A model generated the notes under the pieces. The model had not been told where the DNA came from and did not search any database. It was given only the letters and a program-made list of their open reading frames with translations. Below are positions 7,694 through 14,971 of a stretch of DNA of 24,360 nt, one piece after another. Location of the stretch: positions 1,820 to 26,179 of the forward strand of contig DEIH01000185.1 of the NCBI GenBank assembly GCA_002352375.1. The letters are read 5' to 3'. Source of the stretch: Spirochaeta sp. UBA2779. GTDB lineage: Bacteria; Spirochaetota; Spirochaetia; DSM-2461. Position 1 is the stretch's first letter. Each line of letters starts with the position of its first letter. The position numbers were made by a program, and so were the translations under genes.

Positions 7694-8604
7694 TGGGTCT
7701 TCTGGACCGCGTTCGAACCCTCGGCAGCAATACTACCTCAAAAAATAACGATTCGGTACTCGCCTCTTTCCATCATTCTCCGGAGAATATTGACTTTCCC
7801 GGGGCTGTATTCAGGGCTGCTCAGTCACTTGTAGGATTTACCAAAGGTGCTCTTCTTCTACCCGATCCCCGGGAAAAGGTATATTATCCTTGGATTTCAG
7901 TTGGATTTGACAGAACAACAGCAAGGCGAATGAGAATCCCTGATAATTTCCCAGCTCTTAATACCGGAGATAAAAGCCTGTTATCAGTTAACTCCGAAGA
8001 TTTTGCCGAAATGCTTTCTACCAGGGAACTCGGATTAATTAAAGATATGATAATCATCCGTCTGGGACCAAAGAATGCTCCTACCGCTCTGCTCCTGGCT
8101 TCCGGTCTGCCGGAATCCGGCATCAGCCCTGAAATCAAATCTGACCTGCAGGTTCTCAGTACAGAGCTGGGAGGTGGTATCACCCAAAGTCGTCAGATGC
8201 TGGATCGAAGTACTGAAGATGAAATTATCGATCTTACTGAGTGGCTGTCCAGCTGGGGGATGGGAAAAGCTATTCTGGTTACCCTTGATATTACCAATGC
8301 TCTGGACTCTCTTATGGATTCAATTTCAGGATTAGAGCTTTATCGTGCCCGTAAAGACGTAGTTAACCTGATAAGACATCTCACCGGGAGGATGGGAAGA
8401 CTTCATGATTTGAAAAATGGCCGGGTTCTCATACTATTTCCCGAGGAACGTCTTCCTGATTATGAACTGTACCTTCACCACCTTTCACATTCCTTCGCAT
8501 CATTGTTCTTCAATCTCAGCAATCCTCCAGATTTTCCAGCCGAATTCAATCTTTGGCCGGAGGAGAAAAAGACTGTAGAGGAAAACCTCTCAGGTTTTTT
8601 CTAA
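7693..8604 (+). CDS. Uncharacterised protein, GAF-like then degenerate GGDEF-like
   Basis: A 303-residue protein without signal peptide or membrane helices. Residues about 32-170 have the alternating pattern of a GAF-type sensor domain (FPGAVFRAAQSLVGFTKGALLLPD, then a strand-rich stretch and GPKNAPTALLLASG). Residues about 190-272 (AILVTLDITNALDSL, then DLKNGRVLILFPEE and a helix) resemble the core of a GGDEF domain that has lost its signature. The corresponding stretch LKNGRVLILFP parallels LENGNVAVIEI in the membrane protein at 12683-13891. Both domain calls are fold-level guesses. It starts at the ATG overlapping the upstream stop (TGATG), with GGGGA at 7677-7681. It lies between the acidic protein and the two Maf genes, so it may sense or scaffold for them. 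Confidence 0.8.
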   Translation: MGLLDRVRTLGSNTTSKNNDSVLASFHHSPENIDFPGAVFRAAQSLVGFTKGALLLPDPREKVYYPWISVGFDRTTARRMRIPDNFPALNTGDKSLLSVNSEDFAEMLSTRELGLIKDMIIIRLGPKNAPTALLLASGLPESGISPEIKSDLQVLSTELGGGITQSRQMLDRSTEDEIIDLTEWLSSWGMGKAILVTLDITNALDSLMDSISGLELYRARKDVVNLIRHLTGRMGRLHDLKNGRVLILFPEERLPDYELYLHHLSHSFASLFFNLSNPPDFPAEFNLWPEEKKTVEENLSGFF

Positions 8605-8612
8605 GGTTTTAA

Positions 8613-10169
8613 GTGGAACATATATCCATTGAAACCGCACGAAGCGGCGAACCTGCAGCATCCATCGGATCCATCCATATCCATTCAACCTTCAACCCGG
8701 AAAAAGAAGCCCAGAGGTTTCTGAACACTCATCTGGAGGGAATACGGCAAAAGTCTGCAGTGGTTATCATTGGAGCCGGACTGGGATACCTCGACCGCGA
8801 GTTGAAAAAAGAACGCCCGCATTCAACGATCATAGCTATTCATCTTGACAACAGACTTTTCCATTCCCGTATTCCAAGCGATGCCAGCTCCAATCCGGTT
8901 AAACGATGGTATCCTGGATCTGATAAGAATATTGAATCATTTCTCTTTGAAGCTCTTTCTGAAACCTCTATAAGGGGTCTTCGTATATTGGAATGGCCGG
9001 CATCTGTCAAAACCTTGTATAAGGCGGCAGAACAAGCAGGGAGAGCGATTTCTACCGTTATTCACCGTTATTCGGGAAATATCAGCACGACTGCGGCATT
9101 TGGCAGACAGTGGATTAAGAATACACTGCGGAACTATCTGGAATTGCAGCATGTAATGATTCCCGGGGAAATCACGGAAACAGTAGTACTGGCAGCAGCC
9201 GGTCCGAGTCTTGAGAACACATTGGATATATTGAAAAAATTCAGGGGGAATTATCAGTTGTGGGCCTTGCCCTCTTCACTCCCGGCTTTGATAAAGGCCA
9301 ATCTGGAACCACAACTTATAATCACTACCGATCCCGGTTATTGGGCCCGACTGCATTCGCGATATTTCCCCGAAAATGTTCCTCTGGCCATGCCGCTATC
9401 TTCAGCCCCCCGACAAGATACAGATTCTCCGATAATGCTGATTTCCCAAGGTACACCCGGAGAGGAGTATCTTCTACAGAACAGTGAGTGGCCGCGACTC
9501 CACTTAGCCTCCAGGGGTACGGTGGCAGCAACTGCAATTGAACTTTGGAAAAAGATCTCAACAGGTTCATTGATTATTACCGGGTTGGATCTTTGCTGGT
9601 ACGACCTCCGATCCCATGTCCGCCCTCATTCCTTTGACGGGTGGATAGCATCCCTCAGCAGCCGTAAAAATCCTATAAACAACATTCTGTGGGAAAGGGC
9701 CGAAAAACTGACACCTGACCACTTGGGAATCTACCGCAGCGGACCGGCATTGAAGACCTACACCGACTGGTTCAGACAGAACCTTCCATCGGGGCGTGTT
9801 TTCCGGCTTACCCCGGGGGATGGAGCGAAATCTCCCGTAATGATTCCGGGTGCCCCGGACTGCGGACCAGAGATATTCAAGGTTTCAGAAAGACCTCCTT
9901 CATTCCAATCCTTTTCCCTCAGGGCTTCTCCCGAAAGCATCAAAGAGAAAGAGAATAAGGTTAAAACATTGATATCCCGCTGGAAAGACTCACTTGAATC
10001 TGATTGCATAGAACTCGGCAATGAAACAGAAGAACTTCTTTACACCTTAGACCCCGGAGGTGTTCTGGAGCTGGGACAAAGCGGCCGCCTGGAATATCCT
10101 GAGATCAGAACCCGTCATTTAACGAGGGTTAGGGAATTCTTAGACCAACTGGAATCCGTCTATGGCTGA
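8613..10169 (+). CDS. Maf/DUF115 family protein (motility-associated glycosyltransferase-like), first copy
   Basis: A 518-residue protein of the Maf (motility accessory factor; DUF115, MptE-like) family, whose members in Campylobacter, Helicobacter and others attach nonulosonic acids to flagellin. An N-terminal Rossmann-like part contains VVIIGAGLGYLDREL (about 50-64). The DUF115 core contains AAAGPSLE with Gly197-Pro198-Ser199 and IITTDPGYWARLH about 45 residues later, followed by GTVAATAIEL and ITGLDLCW. The start is the GTG at 8613, with AAGG (8603-8606) 6 bases upstream; no better ATG exists. It follows the previous gene after 8 bases and overlaps the second Maf gene by 8. A role in flagellin glycosylation is plausible because spirochaete FlaB is glycosylated, but no flagellar or sugar-nucleotide genes lie nearby. 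Confidence 0.82.
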   Translation: MEHISIETARSGEPAASIGSIHIHSTFNPEKEAQRFLNTHLEGIRQKSAVVIIGAGLGYLDRELKKERPHSTIIAIHLDNRLFHSRIPSDASSNPVKRWYPGSDKNIESFLFEALSETSIRGLRILEWPASVKTLYKAAEQAGRAISTVIHRYSGNISTTAAFGRQWIKNTLRNYLELQHVMIPGEITETVVLAAAGPSLENTLDILKKFRGNYQLWALPSSLPALIKANLEPQLIITTDPGYWARLHSRYFPENVPLAMPLSSAPRQDTDSPIMLISQGTPGEEYLLQNSEWPRLHLASRGTVAATAIELWKKISTGSLIITGLDLCWYDLRSHVRPHSFDGWIASLSSRKNPINNILWERAEKLTPDHLGIYRSGPALKTYTDWFRQNLPSGRVFRLTPGDGAKSPVMIPGAPDCGPEIFKVSERPPSFQSFSLRASPESIKEKENKVKTLISRWKDSLESDCIELGNETEELLYTLDPGGVLELGQSGRLEYPEIRTRHLTRVREFLDQLESVYG

Positions 10170-11820
10170 TGAGAGTTTATTCAATCAGAATCTTGTAACT
10201 CTGGGAATAAGACATCCGGAGCTGGCAGCATTACTGCCGGAAATCCCGGCCAACCCCGACCTGTCTATTATAAAATCACGAAAGGGTCCTCTGGTACCTG
10301 TAATCCACAGGGAAGGGCATTCTTTCCCCATGCACTCCCGTTTCGACCCGGTATCTGAAGGAAACCGCCTCGCTGGAGAAGCACCGGAGGGATATCTAAT
10401 CGCTTTCGGCCTCGGGGGGGCATATCATCTTAAGGCACTGTTAAAGAAACAGACAGTAACCGGATTGATGGTGATTGAAAAAGATCTCTCTCTGCTACGT
10501 GCGATTCTGGAACTTATGGATTTGACAGGCCTGCTCTCGGATTCGAGAGTTCTGCTTGTAATCGATCCCACACCCGAGGATCTGTCAAGAATCGTCCTGG
10601 ACCGCTATCTGCCTGTTTTATATGGCAATCTGGGAAGTATTACACTTCGCTCACGCTGGGATTTTAGCCCAGATTGGTTTACCAGGCGAGCAGAGGCTCT
10701 ACGGGGACTTCCTGAGGCACTGGGCCGTGATTATACCGTGCAGACACGTTTTGGACGCCGGTGGTTTGTCCATACCATACTGAACCTGGCCCGCAGTGAA
10801 AAAGTGAGTGCCATACTCCCCCCTGCCCGGCGTCTTCTTATAACAGCTGCAGGTCCATCTCTGGAACAGCAGTTGCCTGAGATCCAGGAGAAACAGTCCA
10901 AAGGGGCAACTCTGCTAGCAACTGACACTTCTCTCCCTTTACTTGTTACCCGGGGAATTACACCGGATATAGTGCTTTCAATCGACTGTCAGGTAGTCAG
11001 CTACCACCACTTTCTTAAAGGTCTACCTCGAAGTACAGTGCTGGTTCTGGACCTGGCATCTCCTCCTGTACTGACGCGTCTAACGGATAAAATTCTGTTT
11101 TTCTCCAGCGGCCATCCATTTTCCCTCTACCTGAACAGGCTGTACAGACCCTTTCCTATTCTCAATCTCTCGGGAGGGAATGTTACCCATGCTGCAGTTT
11201 CTCTGGCCCAGGCGGCAGGAGCTAATGAGGTTCATCTCTATGGGGCTGATTTTTCCTATCCTTTCGGGCAGGCTTACGCCAGAGGAACATATATTTACCC
11301 CTATTTTCAGTCCAGATCCGAGAGAACCGGCAGCTCGGAGGATTCCTTCTGGAAATTCATCAGAGGCTCTCATCCACGACGGGAAACCAACGGCGAGATG
11401 TGGCGTATTCGAACTTCATTTATGGATCATTACAGGGAATCTCTCGAAGAAGCTGCCGAATCAATGAACCTGAATCTCATACCTGCTGCAGGATCAGGCG
11501 TCCCTATCCGTCACCGATATATAAAAAAACCGGTTACAACAGGTAAAAAAGACCGCGTTCTGCCCATAGTGTCGGCCGGACCGATAACCATCGGGTGGAA
11601 AGATTTTCTTGAAGAATACGCAGGCAGACTGGAATCACTTCCCCCTCTAAACGGCCCCCCCCAGGATTACCTGGCAGAACTCGGCACAGAAAACCGTCAG
11701 GCATGGGCCACCCTGCTTCCATCGGCTGCAACCTTTAGATCCGATTCAAAGGATGGACCATCCTCTGTAGAAGATGCCCGAAGATGGACATTGGAACGTA
11801 TCAGACAGATCCCCAGATAA
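10162..11820 (+). CDS. Maf/DUF115 family protein, second copy
   Basis: A 552-residue second member of the same family. It has the N-terminal Maf-type segment YLIAFGLGGAYHLKALL and MVIEKDLSLLRAIL (about 70-115), then the DUF115 core with AAGPSLEQQ (Gly231-Pro232-Ser233), TLLATDTSLPLLVTRGITPDIVLSID and SGGNVTHAAVSLAQAAGANEVHLYGADFSYPFG, the last typical of the family. The aspartate motif reads SIDCQ where the first copy has TTDPG, so the two active sites differ. The copies are diverged paralogues, not a recent duplication. It is the last gene of the operon. Its final 20 bases overlap the end of the MEMO1 gene on the minus strand, and no terminator hairpin is visible. Confidence 0.83.
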   Translation: MADESLFNQNLVTLGIRHPELAALLPEIPANPDLSIIKSRKGPLVPVIHREGHSFPMHSRFDPVSEGNRLAGEAPEGYLIAFGLGGAYHLKALLKKQTVTGLMVIEKDLSLLRAILELMDLTGLLSDSRVLLVIDPTPEDLSRIVLDRYLPVLYGNLGSITLRSRWDFSPDWFTRRAEALRGLPEALGRDYTVQTRFGRRWFVHTILNLARSEKVSAILPPARRLLITAAGPSLEQQLPEIQEKQSKGATLLATDTSLPLLVTRGITPDIVLSIDCQVVSYHHFLKGLPRSTVLVLDLASPPVLTRLTDKILFFSSGHPFSLYLNRLYRPFPILNLSGGNVTHAAVSLAQAAGANEVHLYGADFSYPFGQAYARGTYIYPYFQSRSERTGSSEDSFWKFIRGSHPRRETNGEMWRIRTSFMDHYRESLEEAAESMNLNLIPAAGSGVPIRHRYIKKPVTTGKKDRVLPIVSAGPITIGWKDFLEEYAGRLESLPPLNGPPQDYLAELGTENRQAWATLLPSAATFRSDSKDGPSSVEDARRWTLERIRQIPR

Positions 11821-12649
11821 TCGATCCATAACCGACAAAGGAGGAGGAAGGGTATACCTCTTTACTGGTTGAATAGCTGAGTATCTGCCCGTTACTGCAG
11901 CCAAGTTTCCGAGCAAAAGTCATAGCTCCCACAGCTGCGCCGGCAGAACAGGCCGAATGTTCATCCGCGGCCAGCTCCAGGGCTTTCTTCCCTTCAAATC
12001 CAGCCAGGGCTTTTAATATTCTACTATCTCTCTCTTTCATCCAGGCAATGGGTGATTTCAGAGATTCCCGGGGTGTAAAACCGTAGTTCGGACCGTAATG
12101 TGTTAAATCGGTAGACCCGACTACAGCGATACGTCTACCGGTCTCTTTAGCGGTGGAAGCCAGAATCTTTCCGAATTCAATTGACTTTTCATCTGAGGGA
12201 AGCCTCCAGGCAGCCCACTTTACATGGGGGAACAACACAGCGATGAGAGGCATAATCACCTCAACCGTATTATCCAGGGACTTTTCGCTGACTATAGAGA
12301 TATCATCAGAAAGGCTTTCATTAACCCGTTCCGAAAATCCTTTATCCCTAACTAAATCACCGGATGGAAGGCACCAGAAGTCCTCTGAATACTCAATAAT
12401 CGGCCCTCCAGGAGAATTATGTCCCCCGAGTACGATAATAGTTTCAAGATTTCTCTGAAAAGAACTCAGTACTTCGGCGATGATAGAACCACAGAAAGCC
12501 CACCCGGCATGAGGGACAATACCGGCTATAATGCCCCTTAAACTGTCCCTGTGGTGAAATTTCGGTTTCCATTCGGATATGAGTTCCCTGATTTCCCCCT
12601 CTGAAGAGGGATACCAACCTTCCGGTAAAGCTCTATTACGGATATTCAC
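11801..12649 (-). CDS. MEMO1 family protein (AmmeMemoRadiSam system protein B type)
   Basis: A 282-residue MEMO1-family protein, related in fold to extradiol dioxygenases. All four residues noted in human Memo have counterparts: His47 in VPHAGW, His77 in GGHNS, His184 in DLTHYG and Cys234 in SACSAGA. The region usually reading Glu-His-Ser-x-Glu is Asp-Asn-Thr-Val-Glu here (126-130). I chose the GTG at 12649 because AGGGGG (12661-12656) lies 6 bases upstream and the protein then begins with NIRNRALPEGWYP, as in the family; another GTG at 12652 is possible. An open frame extends to 12772 but crosses the divergent promoter and is unlikely to be translated. AMMECR1 and radical SAM partners are absent, so membership in that three-part system is not shown. 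Its stop overlaps the second Maf gene convergently. Confidence 0.88.
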   Translation of the reverse strand: MNIRNRALPEGWYPSSEGEIRELISEWKPKFHHRDSLRGIIAGIVPHAGWAFCGSIIAEVLSSFQRNLETIIVLGGHNSPGGPIIEYSEDFWCLPSGDLVRDKGFSERVNESLSDDISIVSEKSLDNTVEVIMPLIAVLFPHVKWAAWRLPSDEKSIEFGKILASTAKETGRRIAVVGSTDLTHYGPNYGFTPRESLKSPIAWMKERDSRILKALAGFEGKKALELAADEHSACSAGAAVGAMTFARKLGCSNGQILSYSTSKEVYPSSSFVGYGSIIWGSV

Positions 12650-12655
12650 CACAAG

Positions 12656-12661
12656 CCCCCT
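12656..12661 (-). promoter_or_regulatory. Ribosome binding site deciding the MEMO1 start
   Basis: On the minus strand AGGGGG lies 6 bases before the GTG at 12649 and 3 bases before the GTG at 12652, favouring the former. It begins immediately after the predicted transcription start, giving a leader of only about a dozen bases. Confidence 0.6.
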
Positions 12662-12667
12662 GTTTGC

Positions 12668-12675
12668 AGTATAAT
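12668..12675. promoter_or_regulatory. Overlapping divergent -10 elements (MEMO1 gene / GGDEF-like gene)
   Basis: On the plus strand TATAAT (12670-12675) ends exactly 7 bases before the ATG at 12683. On the minus strand TATACT (12673-12668) drives the MEMO1 gene, with its predicted start about 7 bases on, right at the AGGGGG ribosome binding site. Four base pairs are shared by both hexamers. No convincing -35 is seen for either direction. The plus-strand gene has no Shine-Dalgarno and would be leaderless. Confidence 0.6.
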
Positions 12676-12682
12676 AGATTTT

Positions 12683-13891
12683 ATGAAGAAGACTGTCTCC
12701 GTTATTTACACTGTCTTCGTCGTTGCGGCATTGCTTTGTGTCATTGCTTTCTTCGGCTGGAAGACCTATCAATCACGCGCCGTACGGATATCAGATTTCG
12801 TAGCACGAACTGATGAATACACGCTTGAATTATCCCGAACCCTGGCAGAAAACAGGAATGTGGATACCGAAGTAACCATCGCCGAAAAATTTATGGACGA
12901 GAACCCTTCGCTGATAGCGATACAGGTATATTCCCATGATGACGGATTACGGCTTAGTGTTGTTAAATCAGCTGCAGGTGATTTTTCAAGAAAACCGATT
13001 GCAGGCTCTGACAGGTTTGATGGCTTTCCAGCCCGTATCAGATATCACAAGATAACCAAACCAATGCATGTAACCGATATGCAGGGACTTGAAGCCACGT
13101 ATATTTCAACTGCACTTTCAGGTGCTGAGATTCGCAACAACCTGATGATTATACTCATTACAGTTGTCGGACTTTTTGCCATCACACTTGTTCTTATTCT
13201 GGTAAAACCCAAAGAATCCTTCGAGAATTCTGATAACGATGATGGTGATAACGACGTTGATGAAGATGATAATGAAAGTCTTGTAGATTTTGATGATAAT
13301 GATGATTTCGGACTCCCGAACTTTGATCCTGCCGATACTCTTGATGAAAATGATTTATTCGGAAGCGGCCCGGAAATCAGTGATTCAAAATCAATGGATG
13401 ATGATTTCAGCCTACCGGAACTTGATGATTTCTCCAATAATCCTACTGCTGTTCCTCCCCCGCTTCCGGAGAGTGTAATACTCAACCGGCTTGAACTGGA
13501 GCTGGAAAGGGCCGCATCTTTTAATCAGGATCTATCCCTTCTGATATTCTCAGGGGCATTGGATACTGAGGATAATATCCGTAATTCATACACTTATGAA
13601 GATCTGGTATTCCCCCTTGAGAACGGTAATGTCGCTGTGATTGAGATTAATAAAGACCTCGATACATCCCTTACATTAACCGAAGGCTTTGTTAAAGAGC
13701 GTATAGAAAGCTATGGAAGCCGTGATCTGAGAGTCGGAATTGCATCCAGAAACGGCCGTCTCATCAGCGCCGGGCGCCTTTTGGATGAAGCGGTTAATGC
13801 CCTGAAAAAAACAGATGAGGAAAAAAATATTGTAGCTTTCCGCTCGGATCCGGAAAAATACAGGGAATACCTGAAAAGCAGGGAATCCTGA
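12683..13891 (+). CDS. Membrane protein with acidic linker and degenerate GGDEF-like domain
   Basis: A 402-residue protein. Transmembrane helices lie at about 6-25 and 154-174, enclosing a periplasmic segment of some 125 residues that could be a sensor domain. An acidic, Asp/Asn-rich linker (about 179-251) and a PPPLP motif lead to a C-terminal domain (about 266-396). This keeps the frame of a GGDEF domain: LNRLELELERAASFNQDLSLLIF, LRVGIASRNG, and LLDEAVNALKKTDEEKNIVAF, which mimics the final AD-AL-AK-GRNRV part. The GGDEF loop itself is replaced by LENGNVAVIEI (about 312-322), so it cannot be a canonical diguanylate cyclase. It may bind a nucleotide or act as a protein-interaction module. 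It begins a run of envelope genes; the -10 ends 7 bases before its ATG. Confidence 0.82.
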   Translation: MKKTVSVIYTVFVVAALLCVIAFFGWKTYQSRAVRISDFVARTDEYTLELSRTLAENRNVDTEVTIAEKFMDENPSLIAIQVYSHDDGLRLSVVKSAAGDFSRKPIAGSDRFDGFPARIRYHKITKPMHVTDMQGLEATYISTALSGAEIRNNLMIILITVVGLFAITLVLILVKPKESFENSDNDDGDNDVDEDDNESLVDFDDNDDFGLPNFDPADTLDENDLFGSGPEISDSKSMDDDFSLPELDDFSNNPTAVPPPLPESVILNRLELELERAASFNQDLSLLIFSGALDTEDNIRNSYTYEDLVFPLENGNVAVIEINKDLDTSLTLTEGFVKERIESYGSRDLRVGIASRNGRLISAGRLLDEAVNALKKTDEEKNIVAFRSDPEKYREYLKSRES

Positions 13892-13895
13892 TACC

Positions 13896-13924
13896 TTGCA
13901 CCTGAATGATAGAGAAGCTATGAT
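13896..13924 (+). promoter_or_regulatory. Putative promoter of the envelope cluster lipoprotein
   Basis: TTGCAC (13896-13901), 17 bases and TATGAT (13919-13924). The -10 ends 9 bases before the ATG at 13934, which has no Shine-Dalgarno, so the transcript would have a leader of at most a few bases. It starts just after the stop of the preceding gene. Confidence 0.5.
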
Positions 13925-13933
13925 CCATCCAGA

Positions 13934-14971
13934 ATGACCCGAAGCGGCCTGATATTTCCCGCACTCATCGCGAGTACATTGTTTCTCCTGATGTCCTGTG
14001 GTTCGGATAATACTATACCTCAATCACTTTCTGGGGATAAAGAAATTCCCGAGCTGCTTGACATCGCTCTTCGGCCGGAAACAGACCCTGCCACGCGTTT
14101 TACCGCTCTGGAGCCGGTAATCGGCAGATCGAGAGAGGCCGGAGAGACAGAATGGCTTGAAGCCTTTCTCGGCAAGGTGCTGGAATCCTACCCAGCCGAT
14201 CCCTACGGCGCCTATTATCTGATGGCTATGGCCGAAGGCGCCCGGGAATCAGGATCTGGAGATTTGAGTCTTGATTATCTGAGGAGACTGTTGAAAAACT
14301 ACCCGGATATTGAGATTAAGGGTAAATCTCTTCACCTTCTGGCTATGGAAAAAATCGCAGCTGAAACAACAAATCCCAGAGAGTCAGTGGATATGCGCGT
14401 TGATATGAAACGTCACTATCCGGATCGTATCGATCAGGGACTGAACCTTTACAGACTTGCCGGAGAATACAGAAAAATCGGAGAATGGGATGCCATGTAT
14501 CAGGCTTATCAGTCGTACCTGGATTATCCCGAGACATCTGTACCAAATGTCCCTGAGGCAAGAAGTAGAGTGCTCTCAGATCTGTCATTTCACAGCAGCA
14601 ATAAATCATGGACAATGGAGAATCTTGACGATCTGGTTGCCACGGTAAAATATGCTATCAGAAATCAGGATGCGCAACTCCTCACCAGAATGCAGGCAGA
14701 ACCCTTCTTTCTAATGAACTGGTCTCAAGAAACTTCGGATCCATTCACCCACATCCCCATGACCCTCGGCTCCTTCCTGAAACCAAGTATCAGATACAAC
14801 AGAGATTTGGAAGCATATTCTAATGAAAGTGAAGCATTTCTAAAAACGACAGGGTGGTCATGGAAAATAAGAACATGGATATTGTACTTCCGCCGGATTG
14901 ATTATCCGGCAGATCCTGAAATTAACGGTAGTTGGGAATGGGCAGGAATATACTTCGGCGATCGGCTCTGA
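13934..14971 (+). CDS. Lipoprotein with TPR-like helical repeats
   Basis: A 345-residue predicted lipoprotein. The N-terminus MTRSGLIFPALIASTLFLLMSC gives a lipobox ending at Cys22. The following 200 residues have the amphipathic helical pattern of TPR-like repeats, for example YLRRLLKNYPDIEIKGKSLHLLAMEKIA, RLAGEYRKIGEWDAMYQAYQSYL and DPYGAYYLMAMAEGA. The C-terminal third (WSWKIRTWILYFRRIDYPADPEINGSWEWAGIYFG) is unlike a TPR and I do not recognise it. By family habit it would sit in the outer or inner membrane facing the periplasm. Its end overlaps the lytic transglycosylase start by 34 bases, which argues that the two work together, perhaps in assembly or control of cell-wall turnover; that is inference. 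Confidence 0.8.
   Translation: MTRSGLIFPALIASTLFLLMSCGSDNTIPQSLSGDKEIPELLDIALRPETDPATRFTALEPVIGRSREAGETEWLEAFLGKVLESYPADPYGAYYLMAMAEGARESGSGDLSLDYLRRLLKNYPDIEIKGKSLHLLAMEKIAAETTNPRESVDMRVDMKRHYPDRIDQGLNLYRLAGEYRKIGEWDAMYQAYQSYLDYPETSVPNVPEARSRVLSDLSFHSSNKSWTMENLDDLVATVKYAIRNQDAQLLTRMQAEPFFLMNWSQETSDPFTHIPMTLGSFLKPSIRYNRDLEAYSNESEAFLKTTGWSWKIRTWILYFRRIDYPADPEINGSWEWAGIYFGDRL

Noticed and set aside
8613..11820. Tandem Maf genes considered as a recent duplication or insertion
   Set aside because: The two proteins are too different in sequence and length; only family motifs are shared, and codon use looks like that of the neighbours.
12650..12772. Longer N-terminus for the MEMO1 protein
   Set aside because: The extension crosses the divergent promoter and reads unlike any MEMO1 protein; a ribosome binding site supports the GTG at 12649.
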